The position numbers were made by a program, and so were the translations under genes. DNA of 64,000 nt from Scatophagus argus (taxonomy: Eukaryota; Chordata; Actinopteri; Scatophagidae), in contig NC_058502.1 in NCBI RefSeq assembly GCF_020382885.2, positions 13,171,950 to 13,235,949 on the forward strand. Reading direction: 5' to 3'. Positions 41,018-53,830 of this stretch are shown here, one piece after another. Each line of letters opens with the position of its first letter. Position 1 is the stretch's first letter. The notes under the pieces are model-generated. The model was not told where the DNA came from, ran no database searches, and saw nothing but the letters and a program-made list of their open reading frames with translations.

Positions 41018-43449
41018 TGTTTGTTTCTGTTTTCCACAAAGATTCTGGGGTTTGAGGTTCTCCATATTCTGATTTGAGTAATCTGTATCTGTTATATGAT
41101 AAGTAATTTCTTCATAATTTAACATAGCAGACTGTGAGTTAACCTTGACAGGATATTATTCAACACTCAACAGCAGACTAAAGTTGAGTTTTTCTGCTTT
41201 CAGATTTCACATTCACCTTGTTCACTTGTCGGTGACACAGCATCGTTAATGTTGCTTTTTAACCTGTGTGTTAAAAGTAGTCCCACAGTTCGTTTTCTTT
41301 CTCTGTTATCACTGTTGTCTGAACTCAGATTGTTTATAGCCAGTCTCAGTGCACAGTGTTTTGGCAGGGACGTGGTTTTGGGGGTGATGACTAGAACATT
41401 TCCCAGCTGTCTCAAAAACAATGTCATTGTATTTGCTGGCAGGAGTATGGATGAATGGTGGCAGGAGGATGGATGAAAATAAACAATTTCCACAGTTGTA
41501 TTATGCTGTCTTGGATTATTGCCTCATAGTGTACAATGCAATTTATCCCAAGCACACGTGGTCATGAATTGTTTCACTCACTATTTTCTCCAACCTCTGT
41601 CTGCTCAATACGTTTTGAAAAATGGCCTTAAAGTTGGGAACCTTTTGCAGGACATATTGTGGGTTTGGCAGCACAGGCTGCAGGGTTCTTTAAGAGCTCT
41701 TATCACTGCTTTTACTATGTGCTTCTTACAAGATTAACTAACTTTAGATCTAATTAGATGCACCAAACATGCAGCCTTGAATTATATGAATACAAATATG
41801 TTCCCCAGGAGGCCAGAGGAAATATTGGAAGATTGAATGAAAGCTTCCTTCTGTAATTTAATTATTTTTAATTTAAAATCAAATTCAACATCCCTGAGGG
41901 TGTTGAGATCTTAAAAAAGAAATTATATGCTCAATTGCTCTGCAGGCTTTCCTGTTTACAGGCTTTCCGACACATTCTGACCACAGTTCATCACTGCCTC
42001 ATGCTCGTAATGTCAGAGCACAAACACACATCCCTGCACCAGAGCCGCACATAGCTTGAATTAAATTAGGTCTTAAAATCCAGGCATGGTGCTTGACATA
42101 GAGAGGATTTATTCAGTATAATAAGGCAACTGGATAACGATGCACAGCCGGGCTGCTGTCAGCAAGAGACCCTTGATGTTTAACATTTGGTTGAGCGTGA
42201 CTACTTTTGACAAAGCTGGCACATTCTTAAACTGTGGGCAAGCAGTTGACTACGACGGTGTTTATCTCCACCAAATGGATTTACAATCATTAGTCATGAA
42301 CGTGATTGCTTCTGTCTTGAGATTTGTTCTCTTCCCAGGCTCATTACATGGACGAGAGGTGTGCTCGGGGACGATGCATTAGCCGAAAGGGCAAGAAATT
42401 GAATCCAAGGCCTAACCACAACACTTGTTTCATGAGGCTCATATGGACGCTGACATACAGGGTGAATCTGTATGCATGGGTGGTGTAGCTGGAGTGAAGC
42501 TCTTGTTCCAGCTTCGCAAATGTGTTGCAATCTGGAGCTCGTAAATGCTGCAGACTTTATGTCCTGTAAGTTCATTGGCATTGCATAAATGGATGAGTAA
42601 CATTGGTTTGAATAAATAAAAAACAATTAAAAAACTACACAAAGGTCTCAAATAAAGGTGTTACAGAAAGTGAATGCATTTGAATTATCAGCAGCCTTCT
42701 GGTGTGAAAAAGCACCAAAATAAGTAGCAAACACTGGCTCCATTTTCATTTTTTACTCATGATGCCTCTCTTTGTACTCTTCTTAATGTCACCCAGGGGA
42801 CCACATGTGCAGCAGTTTGATGTCTTATTTACCTGAAGCAGCCCTAGTTAATTTGGGGATTTGTGTTTGTTTTGCTTATTAGTTATTTTCAAGGAGTAGA
42901 TAACATCCCATAGTGCTTACTTGTACTCCTCACCCTGCAGCCTTATAAAAATGAGCTCAACTTATGTGATAACTGTCTCATTCTACATTTCAGATCTTAT
43001 AAACGGTTGTATAGTCGTGATGGAATTTTAGTTTTTTTAGTGGGAGGAGGAACAGATTATTTAGAGTCTTTGGTGGATTCTTGTCAAATCAGCTGCACTA
43101 CAGTCAAAAAGTGCATTCTCACCACACTGGGGCCACTCTTAAATTATTTGTGTAATGAAAAGTTTGAGCAGATCTGAAGCAAAGCCTGACGGAGGTTAAA
43201 TTAATAACACCTCAAGTTAGATTGTCAGGTATGACATTAAAGGAAGAGTTTGATTTTTGGACTGTTGATGGGACAAAAGAAGCAATTTGAAGACACCTAC
43301 TGGGAAACTGTGATGAGAACTTTTTAACTTTAACTCTTTTTTTTTTTTCATTTTATGGATTAAGCAATTAATCTTGAAAGAAATCAGCAGATGAATCAAT
43401 AATGCAAGGCTAATGGTTAGTGGCAGTGCACCCTAAAGTCTGTTGACTC

Positions 43450-43705
43450 TTTTTAACCCTGAGGGCTGGCTGTTGTCCCTACTGGGACAAGCAAAGCCCC
43501 AGGTAGCTTTTGCACCTGGCAGGGCTGTCAACATCCCCCTGTAATGTCTTGCACTGGACTTTTTTTGTCCTGCCTCCTCATTTTGGCACAGTGACTGGAT
43601 CGACCTTTCTTTCATCCTGAGGGCCATCCATTGCGCCTGGCAGAGCCAGTGATGCCCCCAGGTAGCCCTTGCGTCTGGCAGGGTTGTCGACTCCTCGTGC
43701 ATGTG
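43450..43705. repeat. Two degenerate tandem copies of a ~160-bp unit
   Basis: Segments at about 43450-43545 and 43609-43705 share CCTGAGGGC, then CCCCAGGTAGC, then CTTGCGTCTGGCAGGG (or TTTGCACCTGGCAGGG), then CTGTCAAC or TTGTCGAC, with an offset of about 160 bp. The unit also contains smaller TGGCAG-type repetition. No transposon family was recognised. Confidence 0.6.
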
Positions 43706-43832
43706 GCTGGACAGAAACCTTCACTATTTCATACCAAACAAAGCACAGGAGAACAACCCATGAAGCCTGATTTAACAGGGGACATCTGAAGCCACTGAAG
43801 GAATCAAACAAGGGAGATGCAGAAAAGTCAAA

Positions 43833-44230
43833 TGTTGTACTTAAGTAAAAGTTCAGAGTAGAAATATCCTGTTTTGAGTAAAAGTCATGGATTTGAAATT
43901 TTACTTTATTATCAGCTTCAAAATGTACTTGAAGTGCCAAAAGTAATGTCTCATTAATGCACATTATTGTAATATAATTATCAGTGTCTTAATATGTCTC
44001 ATAACTTAAACTTATCATAATGTCGCTGCTGGTAAAGGAGGTTTAACAGCCTTACAGTTAATCTGTTGAGTAGCTCATGAATTTACCCCAGCATCAACCA
44101 AAGTTTTATCCTCATCTATAATATTACATGATAATTTATATTGATTTTATTTTTTAATATTAAAATTATTAAAATATTATTAAGTCCACAAAGTACCTAG
44201 TAAATAAAGTTTTCAAATGTAGTGGAGTCA
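43833..44230 (+). repeat. Teleost dispersed repeat ('acttaagTAAAAGT' family), second copy
   Basis: Same family as 28755-28925: TTGTACTTAAGTAAAAGTTC, TTGAGTAAAAGTCATGG, AAAATGTACTTGAAGTGCCAAAAG, then the downstream part CCAGCATCAACCAAAG and ending near GTAGTGGAGTCAAAAGTAG (shortened pieces). Longer than the intron 7 copy. Confidence 0.6.
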
Positions 44231-44691
44231 AAAGTAGAAACACTGAAGAAAGGCACATCGGCTTCAAGGCACATACTCTGTACCATACTCAGGTGAATGC
44301 ACTTTCTTTAAACATGCTGTGAAGTCAGAAAATATTTGACTTGGATAATTCTTTCATACTCTGCTGAGGTCATCAAAGGCACCAGAGTTGAGATGTCCAT
44401 TGGCAGCAGGCAGCAGAATGTAATCACATTAGCATTTGGGGTTAAATGTGCAGACAAACAAAACACTGACCAACTTAAAAAAACTATCCAAAATGAAAAT
44501 GTTGACAACAACATTGAGGTATTAGTTATTTTGTTTAAGTTGTAATGTTTGTTTAAGGCTAAGCCCTCCACTGTCAAAAGTATGTGTATTTAAAAGTCAT
44601 GGCCAGATGACACTGGGTGACATTTCATTCCTTTGCTCTCCAGATTCACTCAAATGTCACCCATGAGTACAATCCATATATTCTGAACCCA

Positions 44692-44734
44692 CTGTGTGTT
44701 TAATACATCCCACTGGGATGTATTAAACACACAG
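44692..44734. repeat. 43-bp perfect palindrome (21-bp arms, 1-bp centre)
   Basis: The left arm, 44692-44712 (CTGTGTGTTTAATACATCCC plus A), is followed by a single C and then by its exact reverse complement at 44714-44734. Symmetry ends sharply at both outer bases. Such a structure can extrude a cruciform or a 21-bp RNA hairpin. Confidence 0.95.
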
Positions 44735-46709
44735 CACTCAGATGGTCGCTGGCAAAGAAAGCAGGACAAAAACTATTTTACCGTGGAAAACATTTCTCCT
44801 ATCTGCTAACAACAGCATGAAGACCGCGTCTGAAATACTGTGTCAAAGAAAAATTTGTATCTGTCTGATGTGTCACGAGACCAATCAGAGAAACACTTTT
44901 CAATTGTAACTATTTCAGTTTGTCATGAGCACTCATATGACTTACTGGAAATTGAGGCTTTTATTAAAGTAATTTTCTGGGCATATTACTTTGCAAAGGT
45001 GAAGATGAGAGAAGTATGACGTACATTGTGGGCTGTATTGTGGGAAGTTGCAAGACTGGTAATGGAAATTTTTATTAAAACCATATTTTTCATTGTTAAA
45101 CGCTGTGTTTTCAAGATTAAGAACTTTGATTACCATTTCTCTTTTAATCTCCTCTTGATAGTGGAATTCAACTTAAAAATCATGATGACATTTTATTGTG
45201 TCACATCTGAATTCCACTGTGTACTCGCTTTGCACAAATATTCGTTTGGGGCTAAACTGACCTGACAGCACTCTTATTTTCTTGAATTACCTGACTAATC
45301 TCACTGTAAATGTTCTCTATACATATGACTCATGAAGTGAACCAAATTAAGTCATGTAGCACCTTCACTTTACCTGTCTTTTCATCTGAACTGATGACTG
45401 GATTTTATCCCAGCATACACAGGAGGCAGAATTTCCTTCCATTTGACTTGCATATTTTTGAGATATGTAAGAAAACAAATCAAACAAACCAAGCGGAATA
45501 TGCCAAATCTACATGTGGTTCTTGCTGGCAAGAGACAACACTGAAGCTGCCTTGGGCTTTGAATATGACAGGAAGTTTAGCAAGCAAGTCTGTTGCTACA
45601 AGTAGGTGTTATCAAGGAAACTGTCTCAGCCCGTGTCATTCATACAAGGTTTTTGTATTACTGTGAGGGTGCACCTGTTGGCATCATTCCAATGGTCTAA
45701 ATCTGGAGATCCACCAGTGTCCATTACTGCCTCTTGAAGATGTTGTTTGGTATTGATCGTAATACCAGATGGAAGCATCAGTTACATTTCCATCAGCATT
45801 TTGTGCAATTCATGTGAAACCTGGAAGCTGTTGTTATGATACAGAGTGTGATATTGGTCCCTTAATGATGTTTTTTTTCTTTCTAAAAAAAAAAAAAAAA
45901 AAAATGTTGTCAAACAATACATTTATCACTAAGTCTAAGCACAAAATTAGCCAGGAGATGTGACAACCCTGATGATTGTAAAATTTGAGGCAAACTTCCT
46001 GCAGCTGTATGTAAACTCATCATTATTCCCCCGGGCATTGTCTCATTAACCTGACAGATGTGTGAGCCACTGCTCATGTGATTAACTTTGCTCACACACC
46101 CTTCGTTCTCTCTAAGCTCCACCTGCAGCCATGCTGTCGCTTCCTGTTAGACAGAACCTATGAAAAAGCTAAAAGCACTCCTGCTCCTGCTTTTTTTGGT
46201 ACAAAGGTTTTAATTACTGCAGCACACATGCATGTTCATTTTGCTCTTCTTCATAGTGCTGTGGATCAAAACTGGATCAAACTACACAGTAGACCCTGAC
46301 CATCTATTTGATGACTGAGAATGGAGCTTAGATTTTTATCTTTCTCTCGGCAATTATTTTCCTTTCTGAGCTTTGAAGACAGAATTTAATGACATAATAT
46401 TGTATAAAATACATAAAAAATACATAAAATACATACATATATAAAAAAACCCCTCCACTTCATTTGGATGTATCTGTCCATAGCTGTGTTTACTTTACTT
46501 TCTCTATGACTGTAGAGAAAGTATCCATGACTGTAGAAATGATAACAGTGTGAGTCTCTTCACATTATATAGCAAACCTATATTGTGGATGTCCCGACTG
46601 CATCCATGAGATAATAAGCTACATGTGTAATCACAGGCAGAGAGAGCAGATCAAATATTTATCCAGGGTTCATGTGAGCATGGTTTATTGTGTAAGAAGT
46701 GTCAATGAG

Positions 46710-46920
46710 GAATAGTTTGACATTTTGGGGAATACACTTGTTTTCTTGCTTAGAGTTAAATGAGGAGATTGATACCACCATCATGTTTGTACAGTAAATG
46801 TGAAGCTAAAGCAGCTCATTAGCTTAGCATGACAAAAAGCCTAAGAAACAGAGTAAAACAGCTTGCCTGTTTCCTCTTACAACACTCTTTTCCCAGCTGT
46901 ATCCTTCGCCTAAACTAAAT
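46710..46920 (+). repeat. Teleost dispersed repeat ('AGGAATAGTTTGACATTTTGGG' family)
   Basis: Blocks AGGAATAGTTTGACATTTTG, AATACACTTGTTTTCTTGC, AGAGTTAAATGAGGAGATTGA, TAAATGTGAAGCTAAAGC and TTAGCTTAGCAT appear in the order of a very common fish SINE-like repeat. A fragment of the same family (TAAATATGAAGCC...CTTAGCATAAACTGGAAAC) lies at 53005-53095. Confidence 0.7.
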
Positions 46921-47231
46921 TGATTAATGGCCAGAGTGGTAGCATAGCTGAATGGTTGCTGTTACAGAAAAAAAAGTCCTCTCACTTTTTCTCAGTACCA
47001 TTTAAGTGAATTCTGTCACACATATTAAAAACAAATCTGCAGCCAAGTGTGACACATCAAAGGGGAAATGGAAAGCAAACCCCCTTGTTAATGGTGGCAA
47101 TTGTGGAAGCGGGGACTGTGGGATGTTGGGGGGACATAATGGCCCTGACAATCAACCAGCTGAGTGCCCGTCCTTTTTCCCTGCAGGGGGTGTTGGTAGA
47201 GACAGAGCACTGGAGCTTGCTGATGCTTCAT

Positions 47232-47263
47232 GAGCTGACACAGAGTTAGGTCTGTGTCAGCTC
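47232..47263. repeat. Perfect 13-bp stem hairpin
   Basis: GAGCTGACACAGA at 47232-47244, a 6-nt loop GTTAGG, then TCTGTGTCAGCTC at 47251-47263. No poly-T tail or gene end is nearby, so no terminator role is proposed. Confidence 0.9.
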
Positions 47264-50200
47264 TGAACAGACAGAAGATAAGAATTCAAGAGATGGGAAT
47301 GCGAGGAACCAGAGTTTAGAGCAATTCCCTGGATTTCCTCTTTGACGTTGATAGATTGATGAGCCGGAGCTCAAAGCAGTCCACTGGATTGCCCTCTTGA
47401 GATTGATGGATATAAAAGATTTTTTTCCCTTATTTTTGATGTTGATACTCTCCTAAATGGGTACATCTTGGTAAGCCAGATAAAAGGCTGTGAAAGTGCA
47501 TTTTGTCTCACACCATCCAATTTAAAGGCAACTTTTAAATGAATGATGTTAGTGATATCTTCTTTTGGTCAGAGCTCAAAAGGGGCTTTTGAGATCCACA
47601 GCTGGAGTGGCTGCTTTTTCTTACTGTCTCTTTTGCCAGGCAAAGTCAGCCTAATGCAATAACAAACAAATGTAATGCTCTACCTTGTTGGCATAAATAT
47701 GAGACATGACAAAAATAATATCATAAAATGAAATATCAGTGTTTTGTCAAATGCATCAGTTTCTGAGTTGCTTTTGTACTCAAAAGAATACCGGATTTAT
47801 CATTGTGACAACAAACTATAATTCTGGCCCTTCAAGTTGATGTAAATTACTTATTTCACTAAAGCATGTCACTGGACAGTTGCTAAAAATAAATCATTTT
47901 AGGAATGATCTGTTTGAGAGGGTGAGCAGGGGAGAACAGGGAGCTCACCTTTCTCTCATAGCTGCAGTGGTTAATCTCTTTCTTGTGGTTCATAGCTTCA
48001 GTGGCCCTCGGGGAGCTGGGATTTTTTACTACTGACATGCATTTTTCATCTTCACAGGGTCTCCAGCAGCACTCACCACACTCACCATAGAGAATTGCAT
48101 TTTTTCCAAGCCCAATAATTGTCTGCAGTTTAGCTATTGTAGGCCACACACATGTGCAGATTTGCGCCAATAACTTCAGAAAAGCTTCAGAAAAGTGTTA
48201 TTTTGCTTTCAGAATTACGTTGATGTAACCCTTTAGCTTAATGTCAACATCTCACAGGGCTTAGATGGTATAGCCTAAACACCGCCAACTCCATATTTTT
48301 TGTAATTGTGTTTCAGAGAGGGTTGCCCTCAAGCAGCAAAATCTGTTTTTATATCTAAAATACAATCGGACAATAAGAGACTTGAAAAATTGACAAAAAA
48401 AAAAAAAAATTAGATTACATTAATATCAAAAGACATTTTTTTCCAATTCACACAACATAGCTGAAAAGTGTGTCTGAAGCGAAGGACTGAGAAAAGTACT
48501 AATTAGAAAAATGTAAGACTGGCTTTGTATGCAGTTCTTGCGTAGTTGGCTGCTTTTTTTTCCCCCAATCCTGAAGATGACGTGAACTGCTTTCACTTGA
48601 GACAAAGTGCTAATCCCAATGGGTTGCCACACTAATAAGGTGAGGTCAGTGTAAGCTGGTAATCGACTTCTACAGCTGACTGCAGCAACCCTTTGGGCGT
48701 TTTACTGAAGGAACACACCAGCTATGAAGGCATAATTCAGTATTTTCTGAACTCTGTATGTGGAGTGTTGATGGTGTCAGTGATTCTGTCAAAATTATTG
48801 ACTATAAACCTTCAAATTGATAAGATGAGACAAGTCAGATACCTAAATGAATCCACAATGGCTAATATTGTTAATTAGATAATTAAAATGGAGTTACAAA
48901 AAATAAATATAAAGTGAAAATCTTTTTATTCTCTCTTTCCTTGGTTTCCAACTGCCTCTTTTTTCCAAAAAATTGGCACACATTACATCATTGATAAAGT
49001 GTAAGTCACTCTGTTACTGCAACACTGGACAAACCACTCTAGCTTAAATATACTTAAAATGAGCTTCATATACTCATTCTTCAGCACTATGCAGTCAATG
49101 GATACTTTACATTAGCCTACATCTACTGGCTGGTGTAGTTTTACAACAAGTTAGCTTCAGCTGGATAGCCAGCTGAAAGTGCTGGTGCCAAGATTGTGTA
49201 GCCAACAGTATTTTCAGTTAAGCTAGCCACATGGTGCTATCGATTGATCCACATATGTTACAAACATACTGCATTAAAATCAATATTTAGGAATATTTAG
49301 GAGGTAAAAAATATAATTAGGCTAGTTAAAGTTGAATAATAAAACTAGTTTTAATTATCAATTAAAAAAAACAGTTTCTGCTTATAACTGAGTAGCAGCT
49401 ATACAGAGCTTCATTTCTGTTTACTCTCCATTTAATTATTTAAGTAACAGTAGTCTTTTCTGACATATTAAGCTGTATGTCTAGAACAGTTAGCTTTTGG
49501 GCTTCACATATAAGTTGTGAGTTATGTCTAAAGTCAACCTACATGTGCTGAATGTCAGCATCCTCTCTTTGTGTGACTTGCCCTCTGAATGTGGCAGAGT
49601 TGACACATTAACCCTTTTGAGAATAACTGCAACAATCAATGTTTATTGTGCTGTCACTCTATGGCTCTGCATGCCACAGACTGTACACCATATGTATTGT
49701 GTTTGCCTGTAGTAGCGTATGTTGTGCAGAGAGCCCATTAGTTGTTGATTGTCAGTCACTGTGAAAAGGTCTGTCCCTTGCACAGGTGTGACATTTGTTT
49801 GGCTGCACAGACTTCCGCACAGACAGCGCAGACTGTTGTCAGATGCTCTTCGTTAAAGTGCCCAGAGACAAAAATACTCAAACATGACCTCGACTGACAA
49901 TCAGCTGCTGAATCAATAGCCCACTTTTTTTGTGCGCGTGAGATGGATCACCTTGCTCTGTGAGCAATAGTTGCTGTAGGTACTTTTGTTATCCAGATCG
50001 AATGCACAAACTGTGTATTATTTCCTTGCTGTGAAGGAAATACATTCTGGGGAAAACAAAAAGGCTTCTTTGGGGACATCCGTGACTCTGAATCTTGACA
50101 GCTACATCACAGTCTTATCTGTCAGAGGAGTTTAGCCGACATGGTATCTTGAATTATATCTCATGGGGAGCAGAAAAGAGCTGAAAAACAGACCACAGAT

Positions 50201-53004
50201 ACCTGCTGTGCTGCCATCTTTTACAACAATCTTAGATGTAGTTTGTAAGCTGATTGGACTTTTGGATTCCTGTGATTGGAATCAAAAAAATAACTTGGAT
50301 TTTGGCACATTGCAGAACAGTACAGGGATCAGTTGGATCAGTTGGTTGTAATATTGAGGCTGTGATAAGCAGTAATGAACGAGATGGAAAAGTGGGAACA
50401 ATGAGAGATGATCCATGTGACAGTAGACAACTGCTGAGGGCTAAGATGAAGCTCATTTTCATCCTTTGGCATTGTACGTAGGATTTTTCATAAAATGACA
50501 ATTTTTTTGTTTACACTGTCACACTTCCAGGATTTTGGAGAGCTTTTGTGTTCTATCATAAGAAATTAATAAAATTTCCTCTATTGTCATACCAGAGAGT
50601 CTGCTGCATGATATTTCACAAACTATCACAAAGTAAGGTTTTATGCTGTTCCAAAACAACCTACTTCAAATAAACAGCATGGACACATGATTCCAAAGAA
50701 GCAGGGAGTTTTGAGTACAATTGAATAAATTTAATTTTGAGAAATAAGAAGTAAGATAAAGAGAATTTTTCAACCTCAAATTATTAAGTTAATTATACTT
50801 ACTACTCTACTTACAAAGCACAAATGTCATTTGGGATTGAAGGCAAACACACAGATATCGCCTTAAATCCTGTTCAGTGTTACATATACACATATGTCTG
50901 ATCTGATTTACGTTCAGTGGGAAAGACACAAGCTATGAATCGTATACTATTATTACTAAGGACTATTAGGCATATGAACACCTTATCCTGTTTAGAGCTG
51001 CCTTTTGTGGTCTACATAAGTTCAGTTACAACAGAAATATTATGTTTATTCATAAATAATTATTTATAATCTGAATATGAAGAGGTATAATTAACAGCTA
51101 GTATCTGCGTTATGCACGAAAGCACTCTCACTGTTTGTATAAAGATGTTATTCAGAGAGATTTTTTTCAGCTTTCTCCGAGAGAGAGAAACATTCAAGTT
51201 CACACCTTGAACCCAAACTAATGAGTGTTGATTTTGTGGTTTTGAGTGAAACATTGCACTTCATGGGTTATCCAATCTTGTCACAAAAGTTTCAGACAAA
51301 GCTACACGTTACACACACAAGTTACACACATTATAAACCAGAGAAAGTCTTGCGCATTAAACCAGAGTTATATTTGTGGAGACGTTTTGTGTACCAGATG
51401 ACTTCATCAGTAAAAAAAAACAAAAAACAAAAAACAACATAGTTAGCCCAATTCACTTACTACTTAGTTTATCCACCTCACAGCACAACACAACATGTCA
51501 AAACTCATCATCCCTCCAAACATAGCTCTAATGAGTTGGGGTGGTAGGCGGATGGAGCTTTTTGTGCCAAAGGGAACTGTGATCAGATATAGTAGTCCGT
51601 CTACAGTAGCAGACGTCTCTAAAATTGCAACTCTATACATCCTCACCTTCTGTCACCTTGCTCAGATCCCAACCTGCTGTCGCAAGGCAAACAACATGAA
51701 AACCATCAAAACATGTCAAGGACTCTGATTCTGCACACCATTTGATCACAAGTGCTACACTGGTGAAGAGGCCCTTTTTGGCTCAGGTAATTATAAACCC
51801 TCATTTTCTATTCTGGCTCATCAAGCAGCTGTCTAAACAGAGCTGAGTTCGCTCAGGTATCTGTCCCTGGCTGGTGGAAATGCTGTGTGTTAGACTTATT
51901 AACATGCACTGTTTTGCATCAATGAACATTTTTGGGTACTTGCCTAGATCCTGACCCACTTTGGTATCTTTGTGTTTCCAATATTTAGATCAAGCGATAT
52001 CGAGGAAGATAAATGCTGCTTTCTGACAGGCTGTGCGGAGTGTATGTCATGGAGCAAATGAATTAAACAAAAGCCAAAATCATGGGTGGATGAAATAAGT
52101 CAGCAATACAATTGAGCAGATTCATGAAATCCCTTTCCATCCAAAAAGGGAAGCGAAGGATGATTTTTTGCATCTGCCTCGTTAGCCCTGCTTGCCGCTC
52201 AAGTCGAACAGGAAGCCTCGATGTGCCTCGATGTGTTGTTTCGTAAATAAGATACAAACAAACAAATTCATAAAGAAGACATTCACAAACATTTATTTGA
52301 ACAGTGGGATGCTTCTGTTGCCTCTGTCAGTCACAAGAGTTAATCATTGCGTACCATATGCAGAGCTGCAGACAGCACCGTTCATTATGACAGCCCCTCA
52401 GAAAATGACACAAGGTGTGAGCTGTGACTGGCTGCCGATGTGTATTCCAGGACCAGTTGAGGGTTAGGCTCATAAAGTAGCTGTGACAGTTGGCCAGAAC
52501 GCCAGCAGTAGTCTCGACTTGCTTAATGAACTAACATGTTCATGTTGGCAGCACTAAGTGAACCATTTATTAGTGAGCTGGGAACAGACACAGGCTGCAC
52601 TCGGGTTGGTAATGACAGCAGGCGCCAGATGACAACACGACTAAAATAAGGTGCGGTTGAGATTTTCTGATACTTTTCCAATGTTTAGTGCTTTTACTTC
52701 AGGCCAACATAACAGAACATGAGAAAACTGAACACAAGTGACATAGTGCTAAAAACACATTTCTAGCACCAGAAGCATAGATTTTGGTTACAACAAAAAT
52801 GTTCCAATCTATATAGATTTTTACAAAAAATTTAGATGCTTTGGCGCAAGTTTAAAGTTTGTTGTCCACCTGGCATGTGACGTCTTGTCTTCATAACAAA
52901 ACCTGCAAGACAAAAAAAAGAGAAACGTTGTACAACATTGTATACAGAGGAAGAACAGCAAAATAAAAGCAAATAAAGACAAAAAACAGCTCAACATGAA
53001 GTGT

Positions 53005-53095
53005 GTGTGTACGGTAAATATGAAGCCTCATCTTAGCATAAACTGGAAACATCTGGCTTAGTTCTGTCCTAGGGCAAAAGAAATCTGCCCTCTTC
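53005..53095 (+). repeat. Fragment of the same repeat family as 46710-46920
   Basis: ACGGTAAATATGAAGCC, CTTAGCATAAACTGGAAAC and CTTAGTTCTGTCC match the middle of this fish repeat family. Only about 90 bp remain. Confidence 0.55.
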
Positions 53096-53807
53096 TAACT
53101 CAGGTTCACTATTAAACCCATCTTGTTTGTTCATCGCCTAAAAAAAATTAAAAGGATACAAATGGCAATTTGTGGCTTTACAGTATGGATTATTCACTAA
53201 AGCTAACTGTCTAGCCTGTCTAGACTGTCTAGTATTGATCTTGTCACCTAACAATAGCAAAAAGCATATTTACAGAAATATTCAACTGTTACTTTTAGTT
53301 CCTCTAATAACTAACTATTCATGTGAAATGCATGTCGTCTGAATTGATTCTGAGGATGTACGACAAATGACATTGTGTCCTTGGTGTGCAGTGGTTTATG
53401 CAGCAAGCCTCTGAGCCCTCATTCTGACATTTTGGCTGGGTGTGCATCAAATTCAGTACGGTAATTCCCCTCGATCCACTGGCTGTCTCTTTATGAATCC
53501 CCAAGTTATAATCTGTCAACACACATCTGACATTCAGGGTGATGTTCTGTATGGAGATGCAGCTTTTAGCTACAGACAATGAGCTCGTCCTTGAGATGGA
53601 GATGGAAGGAGATAGACCTCTTCACTCTCACCTCAACCTTTTCAAATGAGCTGTTATTGTCTTGTTAAGAACAAATAGGTGCAATCATTTGAGAAAATAA
53701 AGCACTAAGCATGAGAGTTGGCACAAAAGAGCGTGCAGCCATCATTTATTTGTTCACACAGCCTTTGAGTGAATTAGCAAGTACAGGGTGTTGCATATCT
53801 GAGGACG

Positions 53808-53830
53808 TCTCTCTCTCTCTCTCTCTCTCT
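53808..53830 (+). repeat. (CT)n microsatellite
   Basis: Uninterrupted CT dinucleotide run of about 23 nt in the prim2-khdrbs2 gap. Confidence 0.9.

Noticed and set aside
42294-42626. 110-codon minus strand frame
   Set aside because: Overlaps an equally long-looking frame on the other strand and has no recognisable motif.
45310-45666. 118-codon plus strand frame in the prim2-khdrbs2 gap
   Set aside because: No family resemblance, no flanking splice or poly(A) evidence, and ordinary AT-rich codon use.
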